From Streptomyces malaysiense (GTDB lineage Bacteria; Actinomycetota; Actinomycetes; Streptomycetales; Streptomycetaceae), in the NCBI RefSeq assembly GCF_000980885.2, contig NZ_LBDA02000018.1, forward strand, positions 1 through 64,000: DNA of 64,000 nt, written 5' to 3'. A program made the position numbers and the translations under genes. The notes beneath the pieces were generated by a model. That model searched no databases. It was not told where the DNA came from and saw only the letters and a list, made by a program, of their open reading frames with translations. Shown piece by piece: positions 1-8,674 of the stretch (within the stretch, counting starts at the first letter, position 1; every line of letters begins with the position of its first letter).

Positions 1-102
1 CGAAGGTGCGCCGCGTTGCTGACCAGCGGATAAATCAGGCCAGAAGCGATTGACCGGCGTGGTCCCATTGCGCGGACATCCGGCTCCGACCAAGGTCGGG
101 GG

Positions 103-1302
103 GTGAGTACGTTCTCCCCGCAGCGCCGAACCGCCTCCGCCCTCGAACGGCCCGGTCCGCCCCCGAAAGAGCACGAGCGGCGGACGTGGCCGCCCGGCGT
201 CCGGCGGGCGCTCGTCCTCTTCGGTGCCGTCCGGCTGGCCGGGGCGATCCTGGTCGTGGTGGTGAACCTGCTCACCGGCCGTTCGATACTCAAGGGCCTG
301 GCCCACTCCTGGGACTCCGTCTGGTACCTGCACATCGCCGCGCACGGCTACGGCACCCGGATGCACATCACGGAATCCGGCGCGGTGCAGACCGACTGGG
401 CGTTCTTCCCGCTCTACCCGGGGCTGGTCCGGGCCCTCGACCAGGTCCCCCCGCTGACCCCGGGCGTGGCGGCGCTGCTGATCGCCTGGACCGCCACCGC
501 GCTGGCGGCCGTCGGCGTCTACGCGATCGGGCACCGGCTGTACGGCCGCGCGGTCGCCACCGCGATGGTCGTCCTGTGGGCCGTGCTGCCGCACTCGGTC
601 GTCCTCACCCTCGCCTACACCGAACCGCTGTTCGTCGCGCTCGCCGTCTGGTGCCTGTACGCCCTGCTGGACGAGCGCTGGCCGGCGGCCGGCGCGCTCG
701 CCGCACTCGCGGGCCTGACCCGGCCGAACGGCTACGCCGCCGCCGCGGCCGTCCTCGGCGTGGCCGCCATCGAGGTGGTGCGGCGGCGGGGCCGCGTACC
801 GCTCGGGCTGTGGGCCGGCGCCCTGGCCGCCCCGCTCGGCTGGACGGCGTACCTGCTGCTGGTGGGGCATCGCACGGGCTCCCTGCTGCACGGCTACTTC
901 CAGGTGCAGAGCGCCTGGAAGTCACGCTTCGACGGGGGCCTGGGCACCCTCCGCTTCCTGGCGACGGTGCCGCTCACCGACGGCATCATCTACCCGGTGG
1001 CGCTGGTGGTCGTGGCGGTCGGCGTGTACCTGTTCGTCCGGTTGTGCCGGGAGCGCGTCCCCCTGGCGCTGCTGCTGTACACCGCCGCGCTGCTGCTGCC
1101 GGTCGTGCTGGTCTCGGGCCCCTTCGAGTCCAAGCCGCGCTTCCTGCTGCCGGCGTTCCCGCTGCTCATCCCCGCGGCACAGTGGCTGGTCCACCGGTGG
1201 CGCACCGATCCCGACACCACCCGCAGGCTGTGCGGGTGCCTCGCCGGATTCTCGCTGCTCTACGGCACGTATCTGGTGACCTTCGCCAACCACTCCCCCT
1301 GA
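103..1302 (+). CDS. PIG-V-like polyprenol-dependent mannosyltransferase, integral membrane
   Basis: 399 aa, GTG start preceded by GGTCGGGGG. An N-terminal cytoplasmic Pro/Arg-rich stretch of about 33 residues precedes roughly nine hydrophobic segments. The loop DSVWYLHIAAHGYG after the first segment carries the acidic residue typical of GT-C glycosyltransferases, and the internal motifs YTEPLF and GLTRPNG match the PIG-V/mannosyltransferase family. The likely role is sugar transfer from a lipid-linked donor on the outer membrane face; the acceptor cannot be told from sequence. It stands alone, about 180 bp before ctaD. Family call is fairly firm, substrate is inferred. Confidence 0.72.
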   Translation: MSTFSPQRRTASALERPGPPPKEHERRTWPPGVRRALVLFGAVRLAGAILVVVVNLLTGRSILKGLAHSWDSVWYLHIAAHGYGTRMHITESGAVQTDWAFFPLYPGLVRALDQVPPLTPGVAALLIAWTATALAAVGVYAIGHRLYGRAVATAMVVLWAVLPHSVVLTLAYTEPLFVALAVWCLYALLDERWPAAGALAALAGLTRPNGYAAAAAVLGVAAIEVVRRRGRVPLGLWAGALAAPLGWTAYLLLVGHRTGSLLHGYFQVQSAWKSRFDGGLGTLRFLATVPLTDGIIYPVALVVVAVGVYLFVRLCRERVPLALLLYTAALLLPVVLVSGPFESKPRFLLPAFPLLIPAAQWLVHRWRTDPDTTRRLCGCLAGFSLLYGTYLVTFANHSP

Positions 1303-1481
1303 GCGCCCTGACCGCCGCCCCGGTTGCTCCGAACGGGGTGTCCGGATGCTCCGTTCGGGTGCGAGCGTCAGCCGTTCGGCCGTGTCCCGGCCGCCGAGGG
1401 CTCCGGCCGCCGGCCCGGTGCCGCAAGGATGTCGGATGACTGACGTCGGCGAACCTGCGAGCGCCGGGAGGCGTACCAGCT

Positions 1482-3170
1482 GTGAGCATTCTGAACGAGC
1501 CCAAGGGGCCGGCCGACACCTACGACACCGAGGTGCCGGTGCGGCGCAAGCAGCCCGGCAATGTCGTGGTGAAGTGGCTGACGACCACCGATCACAAGAC
1601 GATCGGCACCCTCTACCTCATCACGTCGTTCACGTTCTTCCTGGTGGGTGGTGTGCTGGCGCTCGTCATGCGTGCCGAACTGGCCCGCCCGGGGCTGCAG
1701 ATCGTCTCCAAGGAGCAGTACAACCAGGCGTTCACGATGCACGGCACGCTCATGCTGCTGATGTTCGCGACACCCCTGTTCGCCGGTTTCACCAACTGGA
1801 TCATGCCCTTGCAGATCGGCGCCCCCGACGTCGCCTTCCCCCGTCTGAACATGCTCGCCTACTGGCTGTACCTGTTCGGCTCGCTCATCGCGGTGGGCGG
1901 CTTCCTCACCCCGGACGGCGCGGCCGACTTCGGCTGGTTCGCCTACGCCCCGCTGCACAGCGAGGTGTACTCGCCCGGCGTCGGCTCCGACATGTGGATC
2001 ATGGGGCTGGTCCTGTCCGGCTTCGGGACGATCCTCGGCTCGGTCAACTTCATCGCCACGATCGTCTGCATGCGCGCTCCGGGCATGACGATGTTCCGCA
2101 TGCCGATCTTCGTATGGAACGTACTGCTGACCGCTGTCCTGGTGCTCTTCGCCTTCCCCGTCCTGGCCGCCGCGCTGCTCGCCGTCGAGGCGGACCGCCA
2201 GTTCGGCGCCCACGTGTACGACTCGGCCAACGGCGGGGCGCTGCTGTGGCAGCACCTCTTCTGGTTCTTCGGCCATCCCGAGGTCTACATCATCGCGCTG
2301 CCGTTCTTCGGCATCGTCTCCGAGATCATCCCGGTCTTCGCCCGCAAGCCCATGTTCGGTTACATGGGCCTGATCGCGGCGACGATCTCCATCTCGGGGC
2401 TGTCCATCACCGTGTGGGCCCATCACATGTTCGTCACCGGCGGTGTCCTGCTGCCCTACTTCTCCTTCGTGTCCTTCCTGATCGCGGTCCCGACCGGCGT
2501 GAAGTTCTTCAACTGGATCGGCACCATGTGGAAGGGCTCCCTGTCCTTCGAGACACCGATGCTGTGGTCGGCGGGCTTCCTCGTCACGTTCCTCTTCGGC
2601 GGTCTGACCGGAGTGCTCCTCGCGTCGCCGCCGATGGACTTCCACGTCTCCGACTCGTACTTCGTGGTGGCGCACTTCCACTACGTGGTCTTCGGTACGG
2701 TCGTGTTCGCCATGTTCGCCGGCTTCCACTTCTGGTGGCCCAAGTTCACCGGCAAGATGCTGGACGAGCGGCTCGGCAAGATCACCTTCTGGACGCTGTT
2801 CGTCGGCTTCCACACCACGTTCCTGGTGCAGCACTGGCTGGGCGCCGAGGGAATGCCGCGCCGGTACGCCGACTACCTGGCCGCCGACGGGTTCACCACG
2901 CTGAACACGGTATCGACGATCGGTTCGTTCCTGCTCGGCCTGTCGATGCTGCCCTTCCTCTACAACGTCTGGAAGACGGCGCGGTTCGGAGTGCCCGTCG
3001 GGGCGGACGACCCGTGGGGCTACGGCCGCTCGCTGGAGTGGGCGACCTCCTGCCCGCCCCCGCGTCACAACTTCCTGACCCTGCCGCGGATCCGCAGTGA
3101 GGCTCCGGCGTTCGACCTGCACCACCCGGACATCGCCCTGGCCGAGGCCGAGGCGCAAGGCGTGGTATGA
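1482..3170 (+). CDS. ctaD: Cytochrome c oxidase subunit I (aa3-type)
   Basis: 562 aa haem-copper oxidase subunit I; about twelve transmembrane segments. Visible hallmarks are [15 protein letters not shown] near the N-terminus, the haem-ligand region MHGTLML, the CuB histidine/tyrosine motif HPEVYI, the WAHHMF histidine pair and HFHYVVFG carrying the haem a3/a ligands. It reduces O2 to water at the end of the respiratory chain. No ctaC, ctaE or qcr genes are nearby, so this looks like a second, orphan ctaD copy as often seen in streptomycetes. The GTG start at 1482 follows GGAGGCGTACCAGCT. It overlaps the next small gene by four bases (ATGA), implying co-translation. Confidence 0.95.
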   Translation: MSILNEPKGPADTYDTEVPVRRKQPGNVVVKWLTTTDHKTIGTLYLITSFTFFLVGGVLALVMRAELARPGLQIVSKEQYNQAFTMHGTLMLLMFATPLFAGFTNWIMPLQIGAPDVAFPRLNMLAYWLYLFGSLIAVGGFLTPDGAADFGWFAYAPLHSEVYSPGVGSDMWIMGLVLSGFGTILGSVNFIATIVCMRAPGMTMFRMPIFVWNVLLTAVLVLFAFPVLAAALLAVEADRQFGAHVYDSANGGALLWQHLFWFFGHPEVYIIALPFFGIVSEIIPVFARKPMFGYMGLIAATISISGLSITVWAHHMFVTGGVLLPYFSFVSFLIAVPTGVKFFNWIGTMWKGSLSFETPMLWSAGFLVTFLFGGLTGVLLASPPMDFHVSDSYFVVAHFHYVVFGTVVFAMFAGFHFWWPKFTGKMLDERLGKITFWTLFVGFHTTFLVQHWLGAEGMPRRYADYLAADGFTTLNTVSTIGSFLLGLSMLPFLYNVWKTARFGVPVGADDPWGYGRSLEWATSCPPPRHNFLTLPRIRSEAPAFDLHHPDIALAEAEAQGVV

Positions 3171-3514
3171 GCGACCCGAGTCTGCGGCAGGGAGCCGCCG
3201 AGGGGGAACTGGCCAACGCGGTGGAGGGCTACCTGCTCTGGCAGTCCCGCGTCGCGGAGGCCGAGGGGCGGGCCCGGGAGTTCGCGCGGCCCATGGACTG
3301 GCTGACGACCGCCCAGCGCACGGAGATCGAGCGGCATTACGTCGAGGACGCCCTGCGCCGCGCCAGGAAGGACCTGGAACGCGTCGCCACCCGCTGCACC
3401 TCGCTGCGCGCCGAGTACGAGAACAGGTACCGGGAGCTGCGGCGCCGGTGCGTGGGCTGGACGCTGGGCGTGTGCGCGGGGCTGGCGGCGGCGGTGACGC
3501 TGCTGCTTCGCTGA
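3167..3514 (+). CDS. Small ctaD-coupled protein with C-terminal membrane anchor
   Basis: 115 aa, start ATG overlapping the ctaD stop. The first ~90 residues are charged and helical (rich in Arg, Glu, Ala, likely coiled coil), followed by one hydrophobic segment ([20 protein letters not shown]) at the very end, so a tail-anchored topology is predicted. I do not recognise a family. Translational coupling to oxidase subunit I suggests a role in assembly or stability of that oxidase copy, which is inference from context. A hairpin terminator follows. Confidence 0.7.
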   Translation: MSDPSLRQGAAEGELANAVEGYLLWQSRVAEAEGRAREFARPMDWLTTAQRTEIERHYVEDALRRARKDLERVATRCTSLRAEYENRYRELRRRCVGWTLGVCAGLAAAVTLLLR

Positions 3515-3531
3515 GGGAGCCGCCCCTCCCC

Positions 3532-3550
3532 GAGAGGGGCCGGTCGCGGC
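3532..3550 (+). terminator. Hairpin after the ctaD operon
   Basis: Perfect 7-bp stem GCCCCTC/GAGGGGC with a 5-nt loop, 17 nt after the stop codon of the small gene. No U-tract, as usual in Streptomyces. Confidence 0.55.
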
Positions 3551-3638
3551 GCGGCAGCCCGCGATGACGCGGAACACGCGCCGTCTTCGGGTGCTCCGGC
3601 GGAACCGGCCCGGCACGCCGCCGCGGTCCCCCCGCCGG

Positions 3639-4352
3639 TCAGCGGGAGAAGCGCGAGCTGCCCAGGTTGACCAGATGGCCGATCATGTCGATCCGGACGC
3701 CGTCCGGGGTGGCGTGGGCGGCGCTGAAGCCGACGTTCTCCGGGAGTTCGACGCGCCAGGTGGCCGCGGCCCGTTCGCTGCCCGGCATGTCGAGGGATAT
3801 CTCGTTCCCCTGGGCGAGCAGTGTGCCGGTGCCGTCGGCCGGCCGGCCGGCCACGGTGCCGCTGATCCTGACCCGCGCCGCCTGGCCGCTGGAGCCCGGC
3901 GCCTGCGACACCTTGACGGGACCGCCGGTGCCGGCCAACCGCGTGAGCACGCCGGACAGCTGGTCGTACGACAGGGTCAGCGTGCCGGTGACCAGGTTCG
4001 CCTCGGCGCTGCGCGTGGCCGGCGAGGTCACCGTGACGCCGTGCAGGTCGAGCCGGAGCCGCTCGACGTTCAGGTAGCCGCCCTGCGCGTTGCTCGTGGT
4101 GGAGAGGGTGAAGTTCTCGGCCGTCAGGGCGACGTCGTCGAAGTCCCGGGCGAACGCCTGGGTCAGGAAGGGGAAGCCCTTGATCGACACGTCGACGCTG
4201 CTGTCCGTGGAGTTGCCGTAGCCGTACTTCTGCTCGGCGAGCCGGGCGGCCTCCTTGTCCGCGTAGTGCACGGCGACCCGGTCGGCGGCGGTGAACAGGA
4301 CGGCCAGGATCACGACCGTGATCGCCAGCACCTTCACCCATCTTCGGCTCAT
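3639..4352 (-). CDS. DUF2993 (LmeA-like) lipid-binding protein
   Basis: 237 aa from the ATG at 4352, chosen because GGGGGAG lies 7 nt upstream; it gives MSRRWVKVLAITVVILAVLF, a single N-terminal membrane anchor or uncleaved signal. The rest matches DUF2993: SVDVSIKGFPFLTQAFA, a long beta-rich region, and a C-terminal half with repeated VRISGTVAG and VELPENVGF strands. Members such as mycobacterial LmeA bind phospholipids and affect envelope lipoglycans. Here it is single, downstream of the MMPL gene on the same strand but separated by a terminator. Localisation outside the membrane is predicted; the ligand is unknown. Confidence 0.8.
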   Translation of the reverse strand: MSRRWVKVLAITVVILAVLFTAADRVAVHYADKEAARLAEQKYGYGNSTDSSVDVSIKGFPFLTQAFARDFDDVALTAENFTLSTTSNAQGGYLNVERLRLDLHGVTVTSPATRSAEANLVTGTLTLSYDQLSGVLTRLAGTGGPVKVSQAPGSSGQAARVRISGTVAGRPADGTGTLLAQGNEISLDMPGSERAAATWRVELPENVGFSAAHATPDGVRIDMIGHLVNLGSSRFSR

Positions 4353-4441
4353 CGCAACTCCCCCTGTGGTGCGTGGATTTGGACCGCACGCTCCGCGCGT
4401 GCGCTCCTGATCATGCACCACGGGCGGTCCGCCGCAGGCAG

Positions 4442-4479
4442 CGGGGGCACACCGGGGTCAGTGCCCTGGTGTGCCCCCG
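4442..4479 (-). terminator. Hairpin terminator of the MMPL gene
   Basis: Perfect 12-bp stem (CGGGGGCACACC / GGTGTGCCCCCG) with a 14-nt loop, beginning 17 nt beyond the MMPL stop codon on the minus strand. Confidence 0.75.
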
Positions 4480-4496
4480 TGGAACGGTGCCCGGTG

Positions 4497-6653
4497 TCAG
4501 CGGCCGTGGGCCGCCGGATCACGGTCGTCCGCGGCCCGCACCGGGCCGGTGCCGGTGCTCTCCGCCGCCCGGTCGCCGTGGCCCGGCCACCAGGCCGCGT
4601 GGCCGATGAGCGCGGTGAGGCTCGGCGTGAAGAACATCGCCATGACGAACGCGGCGACCGCGATGCCGAAGGAGACCGCGAACCCCATCTCCGTGAGCAG
4701 CGCGTTGCCGGCCAGCATCATCGTGGCGAAGGTCGCCGCCAGGATGAAGCCGGCCGCGGCCACGGTCGGTCCGGCGTGCCGCAGGGCCTGGCCCGCCGCC
4801 TCGCGCGGATCGCGGCCCTCGCGGGCCTCCTCCCGCAGCCGGGCGATCATGAGGATGTTGTAGTCCGTGCCGATGGCGACGACGAAGAGGTACATGATCA
4901 CCGGGAGCATGAACATCAGGCCGGAGTGCCCCTCCCCCTTCTGGAAGATCCACACCGTGGCGCCGAGGGTGGCGCCGAAGCCGAGCCCCACCGAGGCCAT
5001 CAGGTACCAGGGCGCCACGACGCTGCGCAGCAGCAGACCGAGGATGACCATGATGAGCAGGGCGGCGACGGGGAACACCGTGCGGTAGTCGTGGTTGACC
5101 GCCGTGTCGATGTCCTTGTAGATCGAGGACATGCCGCCGACCAGCGCCTCGGTGCCGGCGGGCGCTTCCGCGTGGGCGGTGTCGCGTACCCGCTGCACGG
5201 CCTCGATCGCCTGGTCCGTGGACGCCTCGTACTTGAGGGTGACGGTGAAGTCCGCTGTCCTGCCGTCCTTGTCGAGCTGGCTCATCCGGGCGCTGGCGAC
5301 GCCGTCGACCGCGCCGAGCTTGTGCGCGTAGGCGGTGAATCCGCTCTCGTCGAGCGGCTTGCCGTCGGTGCTGGAGAGGTAGACGTCGGTGGGCGCGGCG
5401 GCACCCGCGGAGTACGCCTGCTGCATCCGGTCCTGGACGACCATGGACTCCTGGGTCTTGGGCATCGAGCCCGAGGCCAGGTCGAAGGTCGCCTTGTAGC
5501 CGAGCGTGCCGACCGACAGCGCGAGCAGCACGAGGCCGGAGGCGACGGCGGTCAGCGCCGGCCGGCGGCGCACCGCCCGGCCGAGCGCGGCGAACCGGGC
5601 GTTCTCCGGCTCCTTCTGCCAGGACTTGGAGGGCCAGAAGACCTTGGGTCCGATCAGGGAGACCACGGCCGGGATCAGGGTGAGGCCCGCGACCAGGGTG
5701 GCGGCGACCGCGATGGCGAGCGCGGGGCCCATCTGCTTGAGGAAGCCGAGGGTGGACAGGACCAGCGCGAGGAAGGCGATGATGACCGCGCCGGCGGCCG
5801 AGGCGATGGCCTCGCCGACCCGGCCGACCGCGTTGATCATGGCCTCCTTGGACTCGTCACCGGCCCTGAGGCGTTCGCGGTAGCGGAACATCAGGAACAG
5901 GAAGTAGTCCGTGCCCACGCCGAAGAGCACCACGATCAGGATGGACGAGATCGAGCTGTTGGCCTGGAGTCCGAACAGCTTGGTGGCGTAGGCGATCAGC
6001 CCGTTGGCGACGGCCGAGACCAGGCCGATGAGGACGAGCGGCAGGACGGCCAGGATCGGCGCCCGGAAGATGATCAGCAGGGTCACCAGGATGATGACGA
6101 AGGTGCCGATGCCGATCAGCGCCTGGCCGCGCTTGGAGGAGTCCTGCTGGTCGAGGGCCTGTGCGGCGGATCCGCCCAGTCTGACGTCGAGATGGGTGCC
6201 CTTGGCCAGTTGCCTGACGTCGGCGCGCAACGTCTTGGCCGCGTCGGCCTGTTTGGGCTGGCCGGCGTTCTTGCTGTCCATCTGGACCAGGGTCAGGGAG
6301 TACCTGCCGTCCTTCGACGGCGGGCCGGGGACCACCTTCTGTACCTGGTCGATCTTCTTCTTGCCCAGTTCGTCGGTGATCCGGGCGATGTCCTTCTGGT
6401 CGGCGGCGGTCAGCCGGCCGCCGTCCGAGCGCTGGTAGAGCGCGATCGCGGACGGGGTGAAGGCGCTGGGGAACGCCTTCTGCTGGAGCTCCGCGGCTTG
6501 GATGGACTCGTAACTCTTGGGCAGAAAACTGCTCTCGTCGCTGTTGGAGGGCAGGCCTGGGGCGGTGGCGACGATCGCCACCGCGGCGATCAGCCATGCC
6601 ACGATCGTCCAGACCGGATGCCGGACGACGGCGGCGCCAATACGTCGGAACAT
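4497..6653 (-). CDS. MMPL/RND-family membrane transporter
   Basis: 718 aa. Topology is MmpL-like: one TM near residue 20, a large external loop of about 150 residues, a block of five or six TMs, a second external loop, then another TM block. Characteristic stretches include GVGTDYFLFLMFRYRE and AIGTDYNILMIARLREE, the paired GTDY motifs that supply proton-relay acidic residues in this family. Exports lipids, pigments or drugs using proton motive force; the substrate is not evident and no polyketide or lipid genes adjoin. ATG follows AGGAGGACCCTCCCGC. An AT-rich promoter region with an inverted repeat lies about 100 bp upstream. Confidence 0.9.
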   Translation of the reverse strand: MFRRIGAAVVRHPVWTIVAWLIAAVAIVATAPGLPSNSDESSFLPKSYESIQAAELQQKAFPSAFTPSAIALYQRSDGGRLTAADQKDIARITDELGKKKIDQVQKVVPGPPSKDGRYSLTLVQMDSKNAGQPKQADAAKTLRADVRQLAKGTHLDVRLGGSAAQALDQQDSSKRGQALIGIGTFVIILVTLLIIFRAPILAVLPLVLIGLVSAVANGLIAYATKLFGLQANSSISSILIVVLFGVGTDYFLFLMFRYRERLRAGDESKEAMINAVGRVGEAIASAAGAVIIAFLALVLSTLGFLKQMGPALAIAVAATLVAGLTLIPAVVSLIGPKVFWPSKSWQKEPENARFAALGRAVRRRPALTAVASGLVLLALSVGTLGYKATFDLASGSMPKTQESMVVQDRMQQAYSAGAAAPTDVYLSSTDGKPLDESGFTAYAHKLGAVDGVASARMSQLDKDGRTADFTVTLKYEASTDQAIEAVQRVRDTAHAEAPAGTEALVGGMSSIYKDIDTAVNHDYRTVFPVAALLIMVILGLLLRSVVAPWYLMASVGLGFGATLGATVWIFQKGEGHSGLMFMLPVIMYLFVVAIGTDYNILMIARLREEAREGRDPREAAGQALRHAGPTVAAAGFILAATFATMMLAGNALLTEMGFAVSFGIAVAAFVMAMFFTPSLTALIGHAAWWPGHGDRAAESTGTGPVRAADDRDPAAHGR

Positions 6654-6743
6654 GCGGGAGGGTCCTCCTGTGAAGGAAGATCACCGCAGCCCGGGGAGCG
6701 GTCCCTGGCATCGGCGACCCCGACCGGCCCAGTCCGCCAGGCC

Positions 6744-6767
6744 GATCTAATGATTGTCTTAGGGATC
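6744..6767 (-). promoter_or_regulatory. Possible promoter/operator of the MMPL gene
   Basis: An unusually AT-rich island holds nested half-sites GATCTAA ... TTAGGGATC, an imperfect inverted repeat with CTAA/TTAG arms. This resembles TetR/MarR-type operators often found before exporter genes. No adjacent regulator is dedicated to it. Confidence 0.35.
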
Positions 6768-6836
6768 ACATCGTAGTGACCGGCGATACGTTTTTCGCAA
6801 TGATTTCCCGGTGGTCTGTACCACGCCCCAAGCGGA

Positions 6837-7676
6837 TCAAACCGGTCCGGAATTCCGCCAGATGAACACCTCGGTACCGGGAGCCCGCTCGGCGAATCGC
6901 CCCGCCGGGGAGACCTCCGCGAGCAGCCCGCGCAGGTCGGCCTCGAAGGAGTCCCGGCGGGAGCCGAAGAGGTGCGGGGTGGCGAAGGAGTGCGAGAAGG
7001 TCCAGGCGACGACGTCGTCGGCGGTGCGCTCCAGCATCCCGCCGCCGGGGGCGACATGGCGTTCGGGTCCGAGGAAGCCCGCCTGTGCCAGGATCCGGGC
7101 CTCGTCCCCGGGCGTGCCCCGGGGCAGCAGCCCGCGGCCCGCGCGGCGGACCGGCCCGAGGTACCTCCCGACCAGCGCGGTGATGCCCTCGTGGGGCACG
7201 GCGGGGTACGGCGATCCCCCGGTCACACGGGGCTCGCCCTTGAGGTCGGCGAGGTGGACCAGCGCGGCACCGGGCCGGAGCATCGCGCGGACGGTGCCGG
7301 CCACCCGGGCGCGGTCGGTCCAGTGGAAGGACCGCGCGAAGACCACGGCGTCGAACACACCGAGTCCGGCGGGGAGTTCCTCGGCACGCAGCCGCACCCA
7401 GCGGGTCCGCGCGGCCGCCCCCGCCGCGGTGGCCCGGCGTTCGGCCGCGCGGATCATCCCCGGGTCGGGATCGATGCCGACGGCCTCATGGAACAGGGCG
7501 GCCAGCGGGACGGTGACGGTGCCCGGACCGCAGCCCACGTCGAGCAGCCGGCCCCGGCCGTCGGCGGGCAGCGCCCCGGCGAGCAGGGGCACCAGACCGG
7601 GCGCGTACGGCAGTCTGCCGCGCTCGTAGTGCTCGGCGGCTCCGGCGAACAGGGTCTCGTCCCACTCCCAGGTCAT
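6837..7676 (-). CDS. Class I SAM-dependent methyltransferase
   Basis: 279 aa. Motif I is LLDVGCGPGTVTVPLA (about residues 40-55), followed by an acidic loop (VGIDPDPGM) at the end of beta2 and FDAVVFARSFHW as motif IV/post-II, typical of the UbiE/Coq5-like methyltransferase_11 class. It moves a methyl group from SAM to an unknown small molecule. The ATG has GAAGGG about 7 nt upstream. It sits downstream of, and parallel to, the TetR regulator at 7779-8444 with a ~100 nt gap, so the two may be co-regulated. Confidence 0.82.
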   Translation of the reverse strand: MTWEWDETLFAGAAEHYERGRLPYAPGLVPLLAGALPADGRGRLLDVGCGPGTVTVPLAALFHEAVGIDPDPGMIRAAERRATAAGAAARTRWVRLRAEELPAGLGVFDAVVFARSFHWTDRARVAGTVRAMLRPGAALVHLADLKGEPRVTGGSPYPAVPHEGITALVGRYLGPVRRAGRGLLPRGTPGDEARILAQAGFLGPERHVAPGGGMLERTADDVVAWTFSHSFATPHLFGSRRDSFEADLRGLLAEVSPAGRFAERAPGTEVFIWRNSGPV

Positions 7677-7778
7677 GTGACAGCCCTTCCAGCGGCGGTG
7701 GTTCGGGTGACGGGGTGCGGGTGGAGCGGCTCGGGCCGGGGCCGGTCCGGCCGGCGGGCGACCCGGGGCCGTGACGTC

Positions 7779-8444
7779 TCAGCCGGCGGCGCCGGCGAGC
7801 GCGGCCTGTGACCGGCGCCGGGCCTCGGCGATCACGCGGGCACCGCGGTCCGGGGCGGTGTCGAGGCGGACGAGGACGGACGGGACGGCGATCGCGGGGA
7901 GCAGATGGCCGAAGAGCGCCGACATCCGCTCGTCCAGATCGGCCCAGCCGGCGACGGCCTGCGAGACGAACTGAACCCCTATCCAGGCCCCGAGGAAGAC
8001 CTGGGCGGTCTCCTCCGGCACCACGTGCGGCAGCACCTCGCCGCCGGCCCTGGCCTCCGCCAGCAACGACGCGGTGAGTCCGGCCCAGGCCGGCCAGGCG
8101 CTGCCGAAGACGTCCCGCCCCTGGATGTCGGCCGAGAGCCGGACCGCGGCCAGCAGCAGGGGCTCACGCGGCAGCCGGTCGGCCAGGGTCATCCCCGCGT
8201 CCACCCACTCCTGGAGCTTCAGTTCCCGGGGGACGTGGTACTCGGCCGATATCCGCTCCTCCAGCACACCCCGGGCCAGGGCCGCCTTGGAGTCGAAATG
8301 GAAATAGAGCGCGCCCTTGGTGACACCGGCCCGGTTCAGTATCTCGGCGATGGTCGCCGCGGCATAGCCACGCTCGGCGAACACCCCGGCGGCGGCCTCC
8401 AGCACAGCCCGTCGGGTCCGCACAGCTCGCTCCTGCCGAGCCAT
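7779..8444 (-). CDS. Gamma-butyrolactone receptor-type TetR regulator
   Basis: 221 aa. The N-terminus MARQERAVRTRRAVLEAAA, the HTH (AATIAEILNRAGVTKGALYF) and the following HFDSKAALARGVLEE match the ScbR/ArpA/BarA class closely. These proteins bind ARE operators and release DNA on binding a gamma-butyrolactone, thereby timing secondary metabolism and differentiation. The C-terminal ligand domain keeps a Trp-rich core (SAWPAWAGLTASLL). There is no gamma-butyrolactone synthase (AfsA) nearby, so it may be an orphan or pseudo-receptor. Start ATG with GAGGAGGG upstream. Subclass is confident; ligand is not. Confidence 0.85.
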   Translation of the reverse strand: MARQERAVRTRRAVLEAAAGVFAERGYAAATIAEILNRAGVTKGALYFHFDSKAALARGVLEERISAEYHVPRELKLQEWVDAGMTLADRLPREPLLLAAVRLSADIQGRDVFGSAWPAWAGLTASLLAEARAGGEVLPHVVPEETAQVFLGAWIGVQFVSQAVAGWADLDERMSALFGHLLPAIAVPSVLVRLDTAPDRGARVIAEARRRSQAALAGAAG

Positions 8445-8454
8445 GGACCCTCCT

Positions 8455-8490
8455 CAAGCTGAACGTTAAACCAATAAGCCCGTACCCTAC
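8455..8490 (-). promoter_or_regulatory. AT-rich promoter region of the TetR regulator
   Basis: The stretch AACGTTAAACCAATAAG just upstream of the RBS is much richer in A/T than its surroundings and is the likely promoter and autoregulatory site. I cannot fit a full ARE consensus to it. Confidence 0.3.
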
Positions 8491-8674
8491 CCCACGGCCT
8501 TTCTGCCACCGGGTCCCCGCGGGCTGTCGGGGAAACGGGGACACCAGGGGCGGGACGGGGACACGGTGTCCGGGAACTCGCCGGGGAAAACACCTGGCGT
8601 GCGCCGCGAACCGGGTCGGTCCGGGTTTGAATCTGGGGAGACACCGCACCCCATCGCCGCCCCAGGAGGACGCC

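Noticed and set aside
1368..3158. Long open frame antisense to ctaD (similar long antisense frames cover 22791-24110, 26188-28266 and 43452-45107)
   Set aside because: High GC content keeps antisense frames open; these lack RBSs, are extremely rich in Arg/His/Gly/Asp and have no recognisable domain, while the sense strand encodes clear proteins.
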